Origin: Streptomyces albidoflavus
Lineage (GTDB): Bacteria > Actinomycetota > Actinomycetes > Streptomycetales > Streptomycetaceae
NCBI RefSeq assembly: GCF_000719955.1
Contig: NZ_JOII01000014.1
Location: 62,001 to 126,000 of the forward strand
DNA: 64,000 nt
Direction: 5' to 3'
The position numbers and the translations under genes were made by a program. The notes under the pieces were generated by a model, which saw only the letters and a list, made by a program, of their open reading frames with translations, made no database searches and was not told where the DNA came from. This document shows, one piece after another, positions 56,410 to 64,000 of this stretch (positions are counted from its first letter, which is position 1; the number at the start of each line of letters is the position of its first letter).

Positions 56410-57279
56410 ATGCCTTCTTCCGCCACTTCCCGCGACACCTCCTTCGAGACCCCCGAGCCGATCACCGCCACCGTGCACGTGGAGGCCGGGTCGATCCGCC
56501 TCGTCGCCACCGGCCGGAGCGACACCACGGTGGAGGTCCGGCCGCGCGACGCCGGCAAGGACCAGGACGTCCGCGTCGCCGAGCAGACCGACGTCACCTT
56601 CCTGAACAACCTGCTGACCGTCCGGACGCCCAAGCAGCGCGCCCTGTTCGGGCGCACCGGCTCGGTCGACGTGACCGTCGCGCTGCCCACCGGCTCGCGC
56701 GCCGAGCTGACCGGGGCCTGGGCCCAGATCCACGGCGAGGGCGCGCTGGGCGAGGTCCGCGTCAAGACCTCGGCGGGCGACGTACGGCTCGACTCCACCG
56801 GGCCCCTGCACGTCACCGCCTCCGCCGGCTCCGTGACCGTGGAGCGCGTCGAGGGCAGCGCCGAGATCACCACCAGCAACGGCAGTCTGCGGATCGGCAC
56901 CGTCACCGGCCCGGCCGTCCTGAAGAACTCGCACGGCACCACCAGTGTGGCCGCCGCCCTCGGCGACCTGCGGGTACGGGGCGCCAACGGCGACATCCTG
57001 GTCGAGCGCGCCGAGGGCTCGGTCGCCGCCACCACCGCCCACGGTTCGGTGCGGATCGCCGAAGCGGTGCGGGGCAAGGCCGAGTTGGAGACCTCGTACG
57101 GCTCGGTCGAGGTCGGGGTCCGCAAGGGCACGGCCGTCTGGATCGACGCCAACTCGCACGCCGGACAGGTCGTCAACGCCCTGGACTCCGCCGAGGGCCC
57201 CGACGAGGCCGACGCCACCCTCGAACTGCGGGCCCGCACCCGCTTCGGCACCGTCGAGATCCGGCGCGCCCGCGCCTGA
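56410..57279 (+). CDS. DUF4097 beta-helix protein
   Basis: A 289-residue DUF4097 protein. Repeated short units of about 20 residues (VTASAGSVTVERVEGSAEIT, TSNGSLRIGTVTGPAVLKNS, TAHGSVRIAEAVRGKAELET) build a right-handed beta-helix. There is no signal peptide, so it is cytoplasmic or carried by another route. DUF4097 proteins often stand next to ABC genes or anti-sigma systems. It is first in line with the DrrAB-type transporter, 88 bp upstream, and probably shares its promoter. Confidence 0.88.
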   Translation: MPSSATSRDTSFETPEPITATVHVEAGSIRLVATGRSDTTVEVRPRDAGKDQDVRVAEQTDVTFLNNLLTVRTPKQRALFGRTGSVDVTVALPTGSRAELTGAWAQIHGEGALGEVRVKTSAGDVRLDSTGPLHVTASAGSVTVERVEGSAEITTSNGSLRIGTVTGPAVLKNSHGTTSVAAALGDLRVRGANGDILVERAEGSVAATTAHGSVRIAEAVRGKAELETSYGSVEVGVRKGTAVWIDANSHAGQVVNALDSAEGPDEADATLELRARTRFGTVEIRRARA

Positions 57280-57367
57280 CCGGCCGGGGCCGCCCGCACC
57301 GGCGGCCCCGGCCCCGCGCCCCACTTCTCACCCTCACTCTCACCACGCCTCCGAAAGGGAGAGCCCC

Positions 57368-58357
57368 ATGGGTTCTGTTGTCATGCCCACGTCGCGCCGA
57401 GGCGGCGGGGACGACCGCCCGCCCGCCGCGATCACCACCACCGGCCTGCGCAAGGCGTACGGCGACAAGACCGTCCTCGACGGCATCGACCTGCGCATCC
57501 CGGCCGGCTCCGTCTTCGCCCTGCTCGGCCCGAACGGCGCCGGCAAGACCACCACCGTCAACATCCTCTCCACGCTCGTCCCGGCCGACGGCGGCCGCGC
57601 CGAGGTCGCCGGGCACGACGTGGCCGCCGCCCCGGACCGCGTACGGGCCGCGATCGGCGTCACCGGCCAGTTCGCCGCCCTGGACGACCTGCTCACCGCC
57701 GAGGAGAACCTGCTCCTCATGGCCGACCTGCTGCGGCTCGGCAAGCGCGAAGGGCGGGCCCGTACACAGGAGTTGCTGGAGCGGTTCGGCATCGCCGACG
57801 TCGCGGGCCGCCGGGCCGCGCTCTTCTCCGGCGGGATGCGGCGCCGGCTGGACCTCGCCATGACGCTGGTCGGCGACCCGCGGGTGATCTTCCTGGACGA
57901 GCCGACCACCGGCCTCGACCCGCGCAGCCGCCGCACCATGTGGGAGACGGTGCGCGAACTGGTCGCCGGGGGCACCACGGTCTTCCTCACCACCCAGTAC
58001 CTGGAGGAGGCCGACCAGCTGGCCGACCGGATCGCCGTGCTCGACGGCGGCCGGATCGTCGCCGAGGGCACCGCCGACGAACTGAAGGCCCGCATCCCCG
58101 GCAGCCACGTCCGGCTGCGCTTCACCGCCCCGGCCGACTACGAGCGGGCCGCCACCGTCTTCCCCGACGCGACGCGCGACGACGAGCAACTGGCCCTGCG
58201 CGTCGCGGGCGACGGCGGCCTCGACGCCCTGCGCGCCCTCCTCGACCGGCTCGACGGCGCGGGAGCCCACGCCGCCGGCTTCTCCGTCCACACCCCCGAC
58301 CTCGACGACGTCTTCCTCGCCCTCACCGGCGAGGGCGCGAAGGAGACCCAGCGATGA
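57368..58357 (+). CDS. Daunorubicin-resistance-type ABC ATPase (DrrA-like)
   Basis: A 329-residue ATPase. Walker A is LLGPNGAGKTTTVNILSTL near residue 55, the signature FSGGMRRRLDLAMTLVG lies near 150 and Walker B is VIFLDEPTTGLD near 173. The switch histidine region is FLTTQYLEEADQ with Gln in place of His, as in the whole DrrA group. The C-terminal accessory domain (residues 230-325) ends in VHTPDLDDVFLALTGE. The RBS AGGGAG precedes the ATG. Such proteins energise export of drugs or lipids with a DrrB permease. Confidence 0.94.
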   Translation: MGSVVMPTSRRGGGDDRPPAAITTTGLRKAYGDKTVLDGIDLRIPAGSVFALLGPNGAGKTTTVNILSTLVPADGGRAEVAGHDVAAAPDRVRAAIGVTGQFAALDDLLTAEENLLLMADLLRLGKREGRARTQELLERFGIADVAGRRAALFSGGMRRRLDLAMTLVGDPRVIFLDEPTTGLDPRSRRTMWETVRELVAGGTTVFLTTQYLEEADQLADRIAVLDGGRIVAEGTADELKARIPGSHVRLRFTAPADYERAATVFPDATRDDEQLALRVAGDGGLDALRALLDRLDGAGAHAAGFSVHTPDLDDVFLALTGEGAKETQR

Positions 58358-59136
58358 GCACCCTCACCTACGCCGTCCACGACTCCGCGACGATGCTGCG
58401 GCGCAACCTGAAGCACGCCATCCGCTACCCGGCCGTGGGACTGGGCAGCGCCATGCTCCCCATCCTCATGCTGCTCCTCTTCGTCTACGCCTTCGGGGAC
58501 TCGATCGGCGCCGGGATGGGCGGCGGCAGAGCCGCCTACCTGGAGTACCTGACGCCCGGCGTGATCATCATGGGCGTGGCCGCCGGCTCGATGTCGACCT
58601 CGATCGCCATCTGCTCGGACATGACCGAGGGCATCATCAACCGGTTCCGGACCATGGACATCACCCGCGCCTCGTTCATGACCGGGCACGTCCTCGGCAG
58701 CGTCGTCCAGACCATGGCCTGCGCCGTCCTGGTGGTCGGCGTCGCCCTCGCCCTCGGCTTCCGCTCCGGCGCCACCCCGCTGGAGTGGCTGGCGGCGGCC
58801 GGACTGCTGACCGCCGTCGCCTTCGCCGTGACCTGGCTGTCGGCCGGCTTCGGGCTGATCTCCAAGACCGTCGAGTCGGCGAGCAACAAGCCGCTCCTCA
58901 TCCAGTTCCTGCCCTTCCTCGGCTCCGCCTTCGTCCCCGCCGACTCCATGTCCCCGGGCCTGCGCTGGTTCGCCGAGCACCAGCCCTTCACCCCCATGAC
59001 CGAGACCCTCCGCGGCCTCCTCTCCGGCACCCCCGTCGGCAACGCCTGGTGGATCTCCCTCACCTGGTGCGCCGCCATCGCCCTGACCGGCTACCTCTGG
59101 TCCCGCCACCTCTTCACCAAGGGCCCGGCCCACTGA
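58354..59136 (+). CDS. ABC-2 type transporter permease (DrrB-like)
   Basis: A 260-residue permease with six helices. The first is near residues 28-52 (VGLGSAMLPILMLLLFVYAF). The conserved ABC-2 core is seen as YLEYLTPGVIIMGVAAGSMS and a cytoplasmic FRTMDITRASFMTGHVLGSV; the late EHQPFTPMTETLRGLLSGTP matches DrrB. ATGA overlap with the ATPase gene. Together they form a DrrAB exporter; the neighbour DUF4097 gene is likely part of the unit. Confidence 0.94.
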   Translation: MSTLTYAVHDSATMLRRNLKHAIRYPAVGLGSAMLPILMLLLFVYAFGDSIGAGMGGGRAAYLEYLTPGVIIMGVAAGSMSTSIAICSDMTEGIINRFRTMDITRASFMTGHVLGSVVQTMACAVLVVGVALALGFRSGATPLEWLAAAGLLTAVAFAVTWLSAGFGLISKTVESASNKPLLIQFLPFLGSAFVPADSMSPGLRWFAEHQPFTPMTETLRGLLSGTPVGNAWWISLTWCAAIALTGYLWSRHLFTKGPAH

Positions 59137-59155
59137 GCCGGCCGGAACACGGGGA

Positions 59156-59192
59156 GAGAGCCCGCCTGCCCTTGAGGGGTGGGCGGGCTCTC
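59156..59192. terminator. Bidirectional terminator after the DrrAB genes
   Basis: An 11-bp stem (GAGAGCCCGCC with GGCGGGCTCTC) and a 15-nt loop that can pair further. It lies 20 bp after the permease stop and just beyond the stop of the convergent short XRE-like gene. Confidence 0.72.
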
Positions 59193-59205
59193 ACCTGTCG
59201 GGTCG

Positions 59206-59403
59206 TCAGTCAGCGTTCGGGGCACCGATGCGGCTCGCCTGACGGCGATGACCACCGGGGGCGTTCGCGGACGGGGCCGGCGCCTCCCGCGCGAGAAGCG
59301 CCTCCGCGCGCAGCTCGTCCTTGCCCGCACGCACGGCCTCCTCGCCGCCCGCCCGGGCGACGTGACCGGCCCGGATGTCCTGCCAACGGGTGTAGCTCGT
59401 CAT
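59206..59403 (-). pseudogene. Short XRE-regulator fragment (N-terminal part only)
   Basis: A 65-residue open frame with ATG at 59403 and GGAGG 6 nt upstream. The beginning, MTSYTRWQDIRAGHVARAGG and GKDELRAE, matches the N-terminal helix of a class of small Streptomyces XRE antitoxin-like regulators. In full proteins this is followed by a helix-turn-helix of about 60 residues. Here the frame instead ends in a P/A/G/R tail. It is either a truncated gene or a free-standing short protein. No toxin gene is adjacent. Confidence 0.55.
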
Positions 59404-59655
59404 GGCCGTCCTCCCAATCCCCCTCCAGGTTCCGCCCTCCCGGGCGCGAAGCGCTACCAGTTCCCCCCACCCCCACCAAACAGGCGACCCTTCCCCGTCC
59501 ACCCCGGACACGCGCCCGAAGAACCTGATCACCACACCGATCCCAAGATATGACATAACTCAAATAAGCCCCAGCGGGGCCATGGTGGCGCTCCGTCAGT
59601 CGGCGGTCCAGCCCTCGCGGGCCGTCCGGCCCCCTGATGTTCCAAGGAGCGCTTC

Positions 59656-61593
59656 ATGGCTCAGACCGTTCATCGGGTGCGGCGGCGCCCTCGCCGGGTG
59701 GCGGGCGTCGTCGCGGCCTCGCTCGCGCTGGCGCTCGGGGTGCCGGGGCCGGCCGGGGCCGCGCAGCCGCCGGCCTATCCGCACGCCAACGGCACGCCGG
59801 TCACGCTGTCGGGGACCGACGACCCGGCGAGCGGGCGGTACGACTTCACCGGCAACAGCGTCTACGGGGGCGGGAACAACCTCACCCCGGCGCTCACCTC
59901 CACCGACCTGTCCGTGGACGCCACGGCCCGCTCGCACCTCAACATCTACGGCGGCAACCAGGCGGGCCCGCTGGACGGCCCCTCGCGCCTGACGTACGAC
60001 GGGGCGCCCCCGGACCTCACCTCGACCGCGACCAGCGGCTACCAGCCGTACTTCCTGTACGGCGCGGGCGAGAGCGGCACCACCACGGGCCCCTCCACCG
60101 TCACCATGAACGACGGCTGGGTGCGCGGCTGGGTCATCGGCGGCGGCTAGGTCCAGGGCATGGTGCTCGGCGGTCCGGGCGGCGGCGGTCTCGCCAACAA
60201 CGTCGTCGGGGACACGTACGTCGAGGTCAGCGGCGGGATCATCACCACGCAGGCCGGTTCCACGGCGGGCGGCAGCGTCTTCGGCGGCGGCTACGCGCGG
60301 AACCAGAACGTCACCGGCAACACCCACGTCCGCATCGTCGACGGCGCGAACATCAGCGGGGGTGTCTACGGCGGCGGTTACGCGGGCCCGCTCAGCATCC
60401 AGGGCAACGTCGTCACCGGGAACGCCGACACCCTCATCGAGGGCGGGAAGATCGGCACCAACATCTACGCGGGCGCGGCCGGGCTCTCCCGGGTCAACGG
60501 CACCGCCACCGTCACCCTGAAGGACATCGCCCCGGGCGACCCCTTCGCCACCGACTTCACCCGCCAGATCCTGCGCGGCGGCATCGGCACGGGCGGTACC
60601 GCCCACACGGTCTTCGACCACCAGACCGCGCCCTTCCTCGGCACCGTCGGCACGGCCAACAACGGCCAGATGGACTCGATCCGGTTCGTCGACGACACGG
60701 GGATGGACGTGGACCCGGCCCGCTTCCACGGCCGGGACTGGCTCATCGAGAACGGCTCGACGGTCGACGTGGTCGCCGCCGGCACGATGAGCAGCCGCAC
60801 CTTCACCCACGCCGGGCTGCTCCGCCTCGACGGCCCCGACGCCCCGGAGAACCTGCTCTCCACCATCGGCGGGAACTACGTCTCCGAGGGCGGCACCCTC
60901 GCCATGGGCGCCACCAGCGACGAGGCGAAGAACTTCCTGGAGATCCAGCAGGCGGCCACCCTCGGCGACGACGGCCCCACCACCATCGACCTGGACCTCT
61001 CCCCCGACTGGGACGGCGACCGCATCGACCTGGTCCGCTCGGCCGCCGCCAGCGACGCCGGGGCCTTCACGATGACCCCGATCCCGGTGAACAACGGCTC
61101 CTTCCGGGGCACCGCCGTCCTCAAGTCCGAGCCCAACGAGGCCGGTGGCCTCACCTGGTACATCGAGGGCGTACCGGAGGAGCTGTACAGGGTCGTCGTC
61201 AACAACGGCACCCTGCCGGGCGGCCTGAGCACCGACACCTTCTACGCCGGGGACACCGTCGAGCTGACCGCCGACGAGCCCGCCGAAGGGATGCGGTTCA
61301 CCGGGTGGCGGATCGACTCGGGCGGCCCGCTGGAGGGCATCGACCTCTCCTCGCCGTCCACCACGTTCACCATGCCGGCCAACGACGTCGAGGTCACCGC
61401 GCTGTACGAACCGGTGCCCTCGCCCTCCCCGACGCCGAGCCCGACCCACCCGACGCACTCACCGAGCCACGGCCCGGGTCTCCCGGAGACCGGCTCGTCC
61501 TCGCTGACGCCGATCGCCCTGACCGTCGGGCTCCTCGCCCTCGGCGGCCTCCTCTTCCTGCTGCGGCGCGGCCTGAAGGAGGGCCGGCACTGA
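59656..61593 (+). pseudogene. LPXTG cell-wall surface protein interrupted by one in-frame TAG
   Basis: One frame of 646 codons from ATG 59656 to the TGA at 61593 has a single stop, TAG at 60148-60150. The N-terminal piece is a signal peptide (ending PAGA) and 125 residues of a glycine- and asparagine-rich beta-helix. After the TAG it continues in phase: repeats with GGSVFGGGYARNQNV, a VYGGGYAGPL unit, a beta domain, an InlB-like repeat (FYAGDTVELTADEP through YEP), a PSPTPSPTHP spacer, LPETG sortase motif, membrane helix and basic tail. Repeat style and codon use match across the stop. So it is a sortase-anchored surface protein with an amber codon, either a recent nonsense mutation, a sequencing error or readthrough. 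The downstream part lacks its own signal peptide. Confidence 0.8.
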
Positions 61594-61626
61594 CGCCGTA
61601 GCGGCATCCGGCCGCACCGTGTGACC

Positions 61627-61662
61627 AGCCCCGGCCGGGGAGTGTGGACCCCGGCCGGGGCT
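61627..61662. terminator. Bidirectional terminator after the surface protein gene
   Basis: A perfect 14-bp stem (AGCCCCGGCCGGGG with CCCCGGCCGGGGCT) and 8-nt loop, 34 bp after the surface gene stop and 22 bp from the convergent gene. Confidence 0.82.
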
Positions 61663-61683
61663 TCGCGTCGTGGGGGGGCGGGT

Positions 61684-61926
61684 TCAGGCGGCGGCCGGGT
61701 CCTCGCGCAGGCGGCGCTTCTCGCGGGCCCGGACCGGGACCCAGAAGGCGAGGGTCACCGGCAGCAGGGCCCAGAGCCCGGACCAGACCAGGGGCCACCA
61801 GGGGGGCATCGGTGCCACCAGGTCGGCGGCGGTGGCGGCCAGGGCGGCGCCGAGTATCCAGCAGACCAGGCGGCCGGCGGCCGAGGAGTCGGCGAGGGGG
61901 AGCGGTGTGCGGGCGGAGTCGGGCAT
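61684..61926 (-). CDS. Small membrane protein
   Basis: An 80-residue protein starting at the ATG at 61926 (MPDSARTPLPL). Two hydrophobic segments lie at residues 18-38 (GRLVCWILGAALAATAADLV) and 43-63 (WWPLVWSGLWALLPVTLAFW). The C-terminus is basic. Function unknown. Confidence 0.65.
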   Translation of the reverse strand: MPDSARTPLPLADSSAAGRLVCWILGAALAATAADLVAPMPPWWPLVWSGLWALLPVTLAFWVPVRAREKRRLREDPAAA

Positions 61927-62229
61927 GGGCGGTCCACATTCTCGGAGAGCCTGGCCGCGCGGTGTGGGGCACGCTGCGGCGGTCGGCACGGAGTGCGAAA
62001 GGTACGGGCGGTGCGTGGCCCGTGTACCCCTTGGCCGCCGGTCCATCCCCGCAGGTGAGGACGGGCCGCCGCCGTCGCCGGGCCCCGCCCGCCCCGGTGG
62101 CCCGGTGACCCCGGTGTGATGAGACCGTGAAGGCGCGAAGAGGAGCCCGGCCGGTCCGGGCCTGGCCCGAGACCTCAGGATTTCACCCGTCTGCCGTACG
62201 ATCGGGCCTCTACAGCGAGGAGCGAGGAA
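61927..62229. promoter_or_regulatory. Divergent region upstream of the rsbRST operon
   Basis: A 303-bp gap. It includes the rsbR promoter, probably in the less GC-rich 62165-62225 stretch (AGGATTTCACCCGTCTGCCG). No sigma-factor motif could be assigned with certainty. No gene is seen in it. Confidence 0.4.
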
Positions 62230-63084
62230 GTGACCGAGGACAGGGGTGCGCAGCGTCTGGTCGAGCTGCTGGCCGACCACGAGGACGACTTCGTCACCCA
62301 GTGGGTGGCGACCGTGGGCGAATCGCTCAGCGGCAGGCTGAGCAACGCCGAGCTGGAGCGGGAGCTGCGCGACCTCTACGCCGCGCTCCGGAGCGGTCTG
62401 GCGTCCGGCGCGCTGGCCTCCCGGGAGGACGGCTTCGCGGAGATCCGCAGCCTCCTCGTGGAGCTGTCGCGCAACCGGGCCCGGCAGGGCTTCACGCCGA
62501 CCGAGACGGCCATCAGCGTCTTCGCCCTCAAGCAGGTGCTGGAGCCGTCGCTGACGGGGAGCGCGAAGGACATCCGCGCCTACCTCCAGCTCAGCCGCCT
62601 CCTGGACGAGCTGGGCCTGCTGACCGCCGAGGCGTACGCGCGCACGCGGGAGGAGATCATCTCCTCGCAGGCCGACCAGCTGCTGGAACTGTCGACGCCG
62701 GTCGTCAAGCTCTGGGACGGCGTGGTGGCGGTGCCGCTGGTCGGGACCCTGGACTCGGCGCGTACCCAGGTGGTCATGGAGCGGCTGCTCCAGGCGCTGA
62801 TCGACTACAACTCGACGCAGGCGATCATCGACATCACCGGCGTCCCGGCGGTCGACACCCAGGTCGCCCAGCACCTGCTGAAGACCGTGGTGGCGGCCCG
62901 GATGATGGGCGCCGACTGCGTCATCTCCGGCATCCGGCCGCAGATCGCGCAGACCATCGTGGCGCTCGGCATCGAGTTCGGCGACATCCCGACCAAGGGC
63001 ACCCTGGCGGACGCCCTGCGGCACGCGCTGGACACCATCGAGCGGGACAAGCGGCTCGCGGAGAACCGCGGGAGCCTGCTGTGA
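62230..63084 (+). CDS. rsbR: RsbR-type stressosome co-antagonist (STAS domain)
   Basis: A 284-residue sensor protein of the stressosome. Residues 1-150 form a helical N-terminal domain (VELLADHEDDFVTQWVATVG). Residues 160-270 are the STAS domain. It keeps the phosphoacceptor threonines: VPLVGTLDSARTQVV and DITGVPAVDTQVAQHLLKTV, where T-to-phosphoT is made by RsbT. The GTG start has an AGCGAGG site. It is coupled by GTGA overlap to rsbS. The N-terminal domain of the family senses stress and, with RsbS, holds RsbT inactive. Confidence 0.93.
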   Translation: MTEDRGAQRLVELLADHEDDFVTQWVATVGESLSGRLSNAELERELRDLYAALRSGLASGALASREDGFAEIRSLLVELSRNRARQGFTPTETAISVFALKQVLEPSLTGSAKDIRAYLQLSRLLDELGLLTAEAYARTREEIISSQADQLLELSTPVVKLWDGVVAVPLVGTLDSARTQVVMERLLQALIDYNSTQAIIDITGVPAVDTQVAQHLLKTVVAARMMGADCVISGIRPQIAQTIVALGIEFGDIPTKGTLADALRHALDTIERDKRLAENRGSLL

Positions 63085-63461
63085 CCGACCGCGTCCCCGT
63101 CCTCCAGATCGGCGACGTCCTCCTGGTCTCCATCCAGGTGGACCTGGAGGACCGCACCGTCCTGGACCTCCAGGACGACCTGTCCAAGCGCATCGTGGAC
63201 ACCGGGGCCCGCGGCGTGGTCATCGACATCTCCGCCCTGGAGATCGTCGACTCCTTCGTGGGCCGGATGCTCGCCACGGTCGCCGCCATCTCCCGGGTGC
63301 TGGGCGCGGAGACCGTCGTCGTCGGGATGCGGCCGGCGGTCGCCATCACCCTGGTCGAGCTGGGCCTGACCCTCGGCGGCGTCCGTACCGCCCTCAACCT
63401 GGAGGCGGGTCTGGCCGCCCTTCGCCGCGCCGTCCACACCGAGCGACCGGACCGCGCCTGA
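63081..63461 (+). CDS. rsbS: RsbS-type stressosome scaffold (STAS domain)
   Basis: A 126-residue single STAS protein. The phosphoacceptor serine lies in VIDISALEIVDSFVGRMLAT near residue 58, the exact place used by RsbT. With RsbR it makes the stressosome shell. GTGA overlap with rsbR and 1-nt overlap with rsbT give close to equimolar synthesis. Confidence 0.94.
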   Translation: MTDRVPVLQIGDVLLVSIQVDLEDRTVLDLQDDLSKRIVDTGARGVVIDISALEIVDSFVGRMLATVAAISRVLGAETVVVGMRPAVAITLVELGLTLGGVRTALNLEAGLAALRRAVHTERPDRA

Positions 63462-63877
63462 TGCCCGGCGACACCGCGCGGCGGACCGAGTCGATCGAGC
63501 TCGACGGCAGCGCCGGTGTGGTCAAGGCCCGGCAGCTGGTCCGTTCCCTGGCGCAGGAGGCGGGTCTGTCGCTGGTCGACCAGACGAAGCTGGTCACCGC
63601 CGCCAGCGAACTGGCCCGCAACACCGTCGTCTACGGCGGTGGCGGGCGGATGGAGGCCGAGGCGGCCTGGAGCAACGGGCGTTCCGGCGTCCGGCTGCTC
63701 TTCGCCGACGAGGGCCCCGGCATCCCCGACGTCGAACTGGCGCTGACCGACGGCTGGACCACCGGTGGCGGCATGGGGCTGGGGCTCAGCGGCGCCCGGC
63801 GGCTGGCCGACGAGTTCGACCTGGACACCGGCGAGGGACGCGGGACCCGCGTCACCATCGTGAAGTGGGCCAGGTGA
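63461..63877 (+). CDS. rsbT: RsbT-type serine/threonine switch kinase
   Basis: A 138-residue GHKL kinase. The ATP-binding boxes are AASELARNTVVYGGGG near residue 47 (N box), FADEGPGIPDVELA near 86 (G1) and GGGMGLGLSGARRLADEFDL near 106 (G2). RsbT phosphorylates RsbS and RsbR; once free it activates a partner phosphatase upstream of a sigma factor. It overlaps the next gene by 4 bp. Confidence 0.94.
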   Translation: MPGDTARRTESIELDGSAGVVKARQLVRSLAQEAGLSLVDQTKLVTAASELARNTVVYGGGGRMEAEAAWSNGRSGVRLLFADEGPGIPDVELALTDGWTTGGGMGLGLSGARRLADEFDLDTGEGRGTRVTIVKWAR

Positions 63878-64000
63878 GCGCCTCCCTGCTGTCCGAGCCC
63901 GGCGAGACGGTCTGGCTCCGCGTCGACGTCGGCCTGCCCATGGCGGCCCGACGCGAGGCCGCCCGGCTGGCCCGCCGGATCGGGATCGACGAGGAACGCG
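63874..64000 (+). CDS. Start of the next stressosome operon gene (cut by window end)
   Basis: Only 42 codons are visible from the GTG at 63874, reading SEPGETVWLRVDVGLPMAAR and then a helical region. In streptomycete rsbRST operons the next gene often encodes an ATP-binding protein of the RsbT/SpoIIE-linked kind, which fits the coupled start (GTGA overlap) but cannot be confirmed. Confidence 0.65.
   Translation, partial: MSASLLSEPGETVWLRVDVGLPMAARREAARLARRIGIDEER

Noticed and set aside
60148..60150. TAG as pyrrolysine or another programmed recoding event
   Set aside because: Streptomycetes are not known to use pyrrolysine, and no recoding hairpin or special tRNA was seen nearby. Plain nonsense mutation or sequence error is simpler.

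Overview
The window is from a high-GC actinomycete, almost certainly Streptomyces. Third codon positions are nearly all G or C and GTG starts and 4-bp stop/start overlaps are common. Family content points the same way: a two-arm gas vesicle locus with GvpY/GvpZ/GvpS-type genes, Scr1-type XRE/DUF397 sets, rare TTA codons, and binding sites that look like those of DasR, CebR, BldD and Crp. No rRNA, tRNA, CRISPR array, prophage or complete insertion sequence was seen.

Left part (1-10.9 kb): the end of a glucosyl-3-phosphoglycerate synthase gene, then otsA and otsB (trehalose synthesis), a DUF3263 gene and a membrane protein gene. The gas vesicle locus follows as two facing operons: gvpJ-gvpS-gvpK-gvpL on + and gvpO-gvpA-gvpF-gvpG-gvpY-gvpZ on -. 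They meet at one bidirectional hairpin (7018-7062). GvpJ carries a four-cysteine zinc-ribbon-like tail and GvpS carries about 200 extra residues that look like two PH/GRAM-type domains.

Sugar part (10.9-25.7 kb): a solute-binding lipoprotein, a SIS-domain sugar isomerase, a nagK-nagA pair behind a DasR-type site, a PfkB hexose kinase and a class II aldolase could together take an amino sugar from uptake to triose phosphates. A MerR regulator gene and a membrane-anchored AA10 copper monooxygenase gene lie between them. The monooxygenase has a perfect CebR-type operator and an in-frame TTA codon. A CBM35-type membrane protein gene and the diguanylate cyclase gene cdgB follow; cdgB has BldD-like and Crp-like sites upstream. 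A VapBC-like pair and copies of a dispersed intergenic repeat also lie here.

Middle part (25.7-45.5 kb): arfB, terD, an acetyltransferase/alcohol dehydrogenase pair, an FG-GAP protein, two TetR-controlled units with clear operators, M1 and M14 peptidases, and a DUF6624 gene bracketed by 18-bp inverted repeats. An aminoglycoside-kinase-like gene and a FAD oxidase come next, then a divergent small-protein/XRE locus with four DUF397 genes, three of them tandem near-copies.

Right part (45.5-64 kb): a polytopic membrane protein, a sulfite-oxidase-like molybdoprotein operon facing a four-gene epimerase/glycosyltransferase/TIGR04282/methyltransferase operon (their ends overlap by 157 bp), several small stress or repair genes, a ribbon-helix-helix regulator with a repeat-rich promoter, a DUF4097 gene with a DrrAB-type ABC exporter, and an LPXTG surface protein gene interrupted by one in-frame TAG. 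The window ends in an rsbR-rsbS-rsbT stressosome module.
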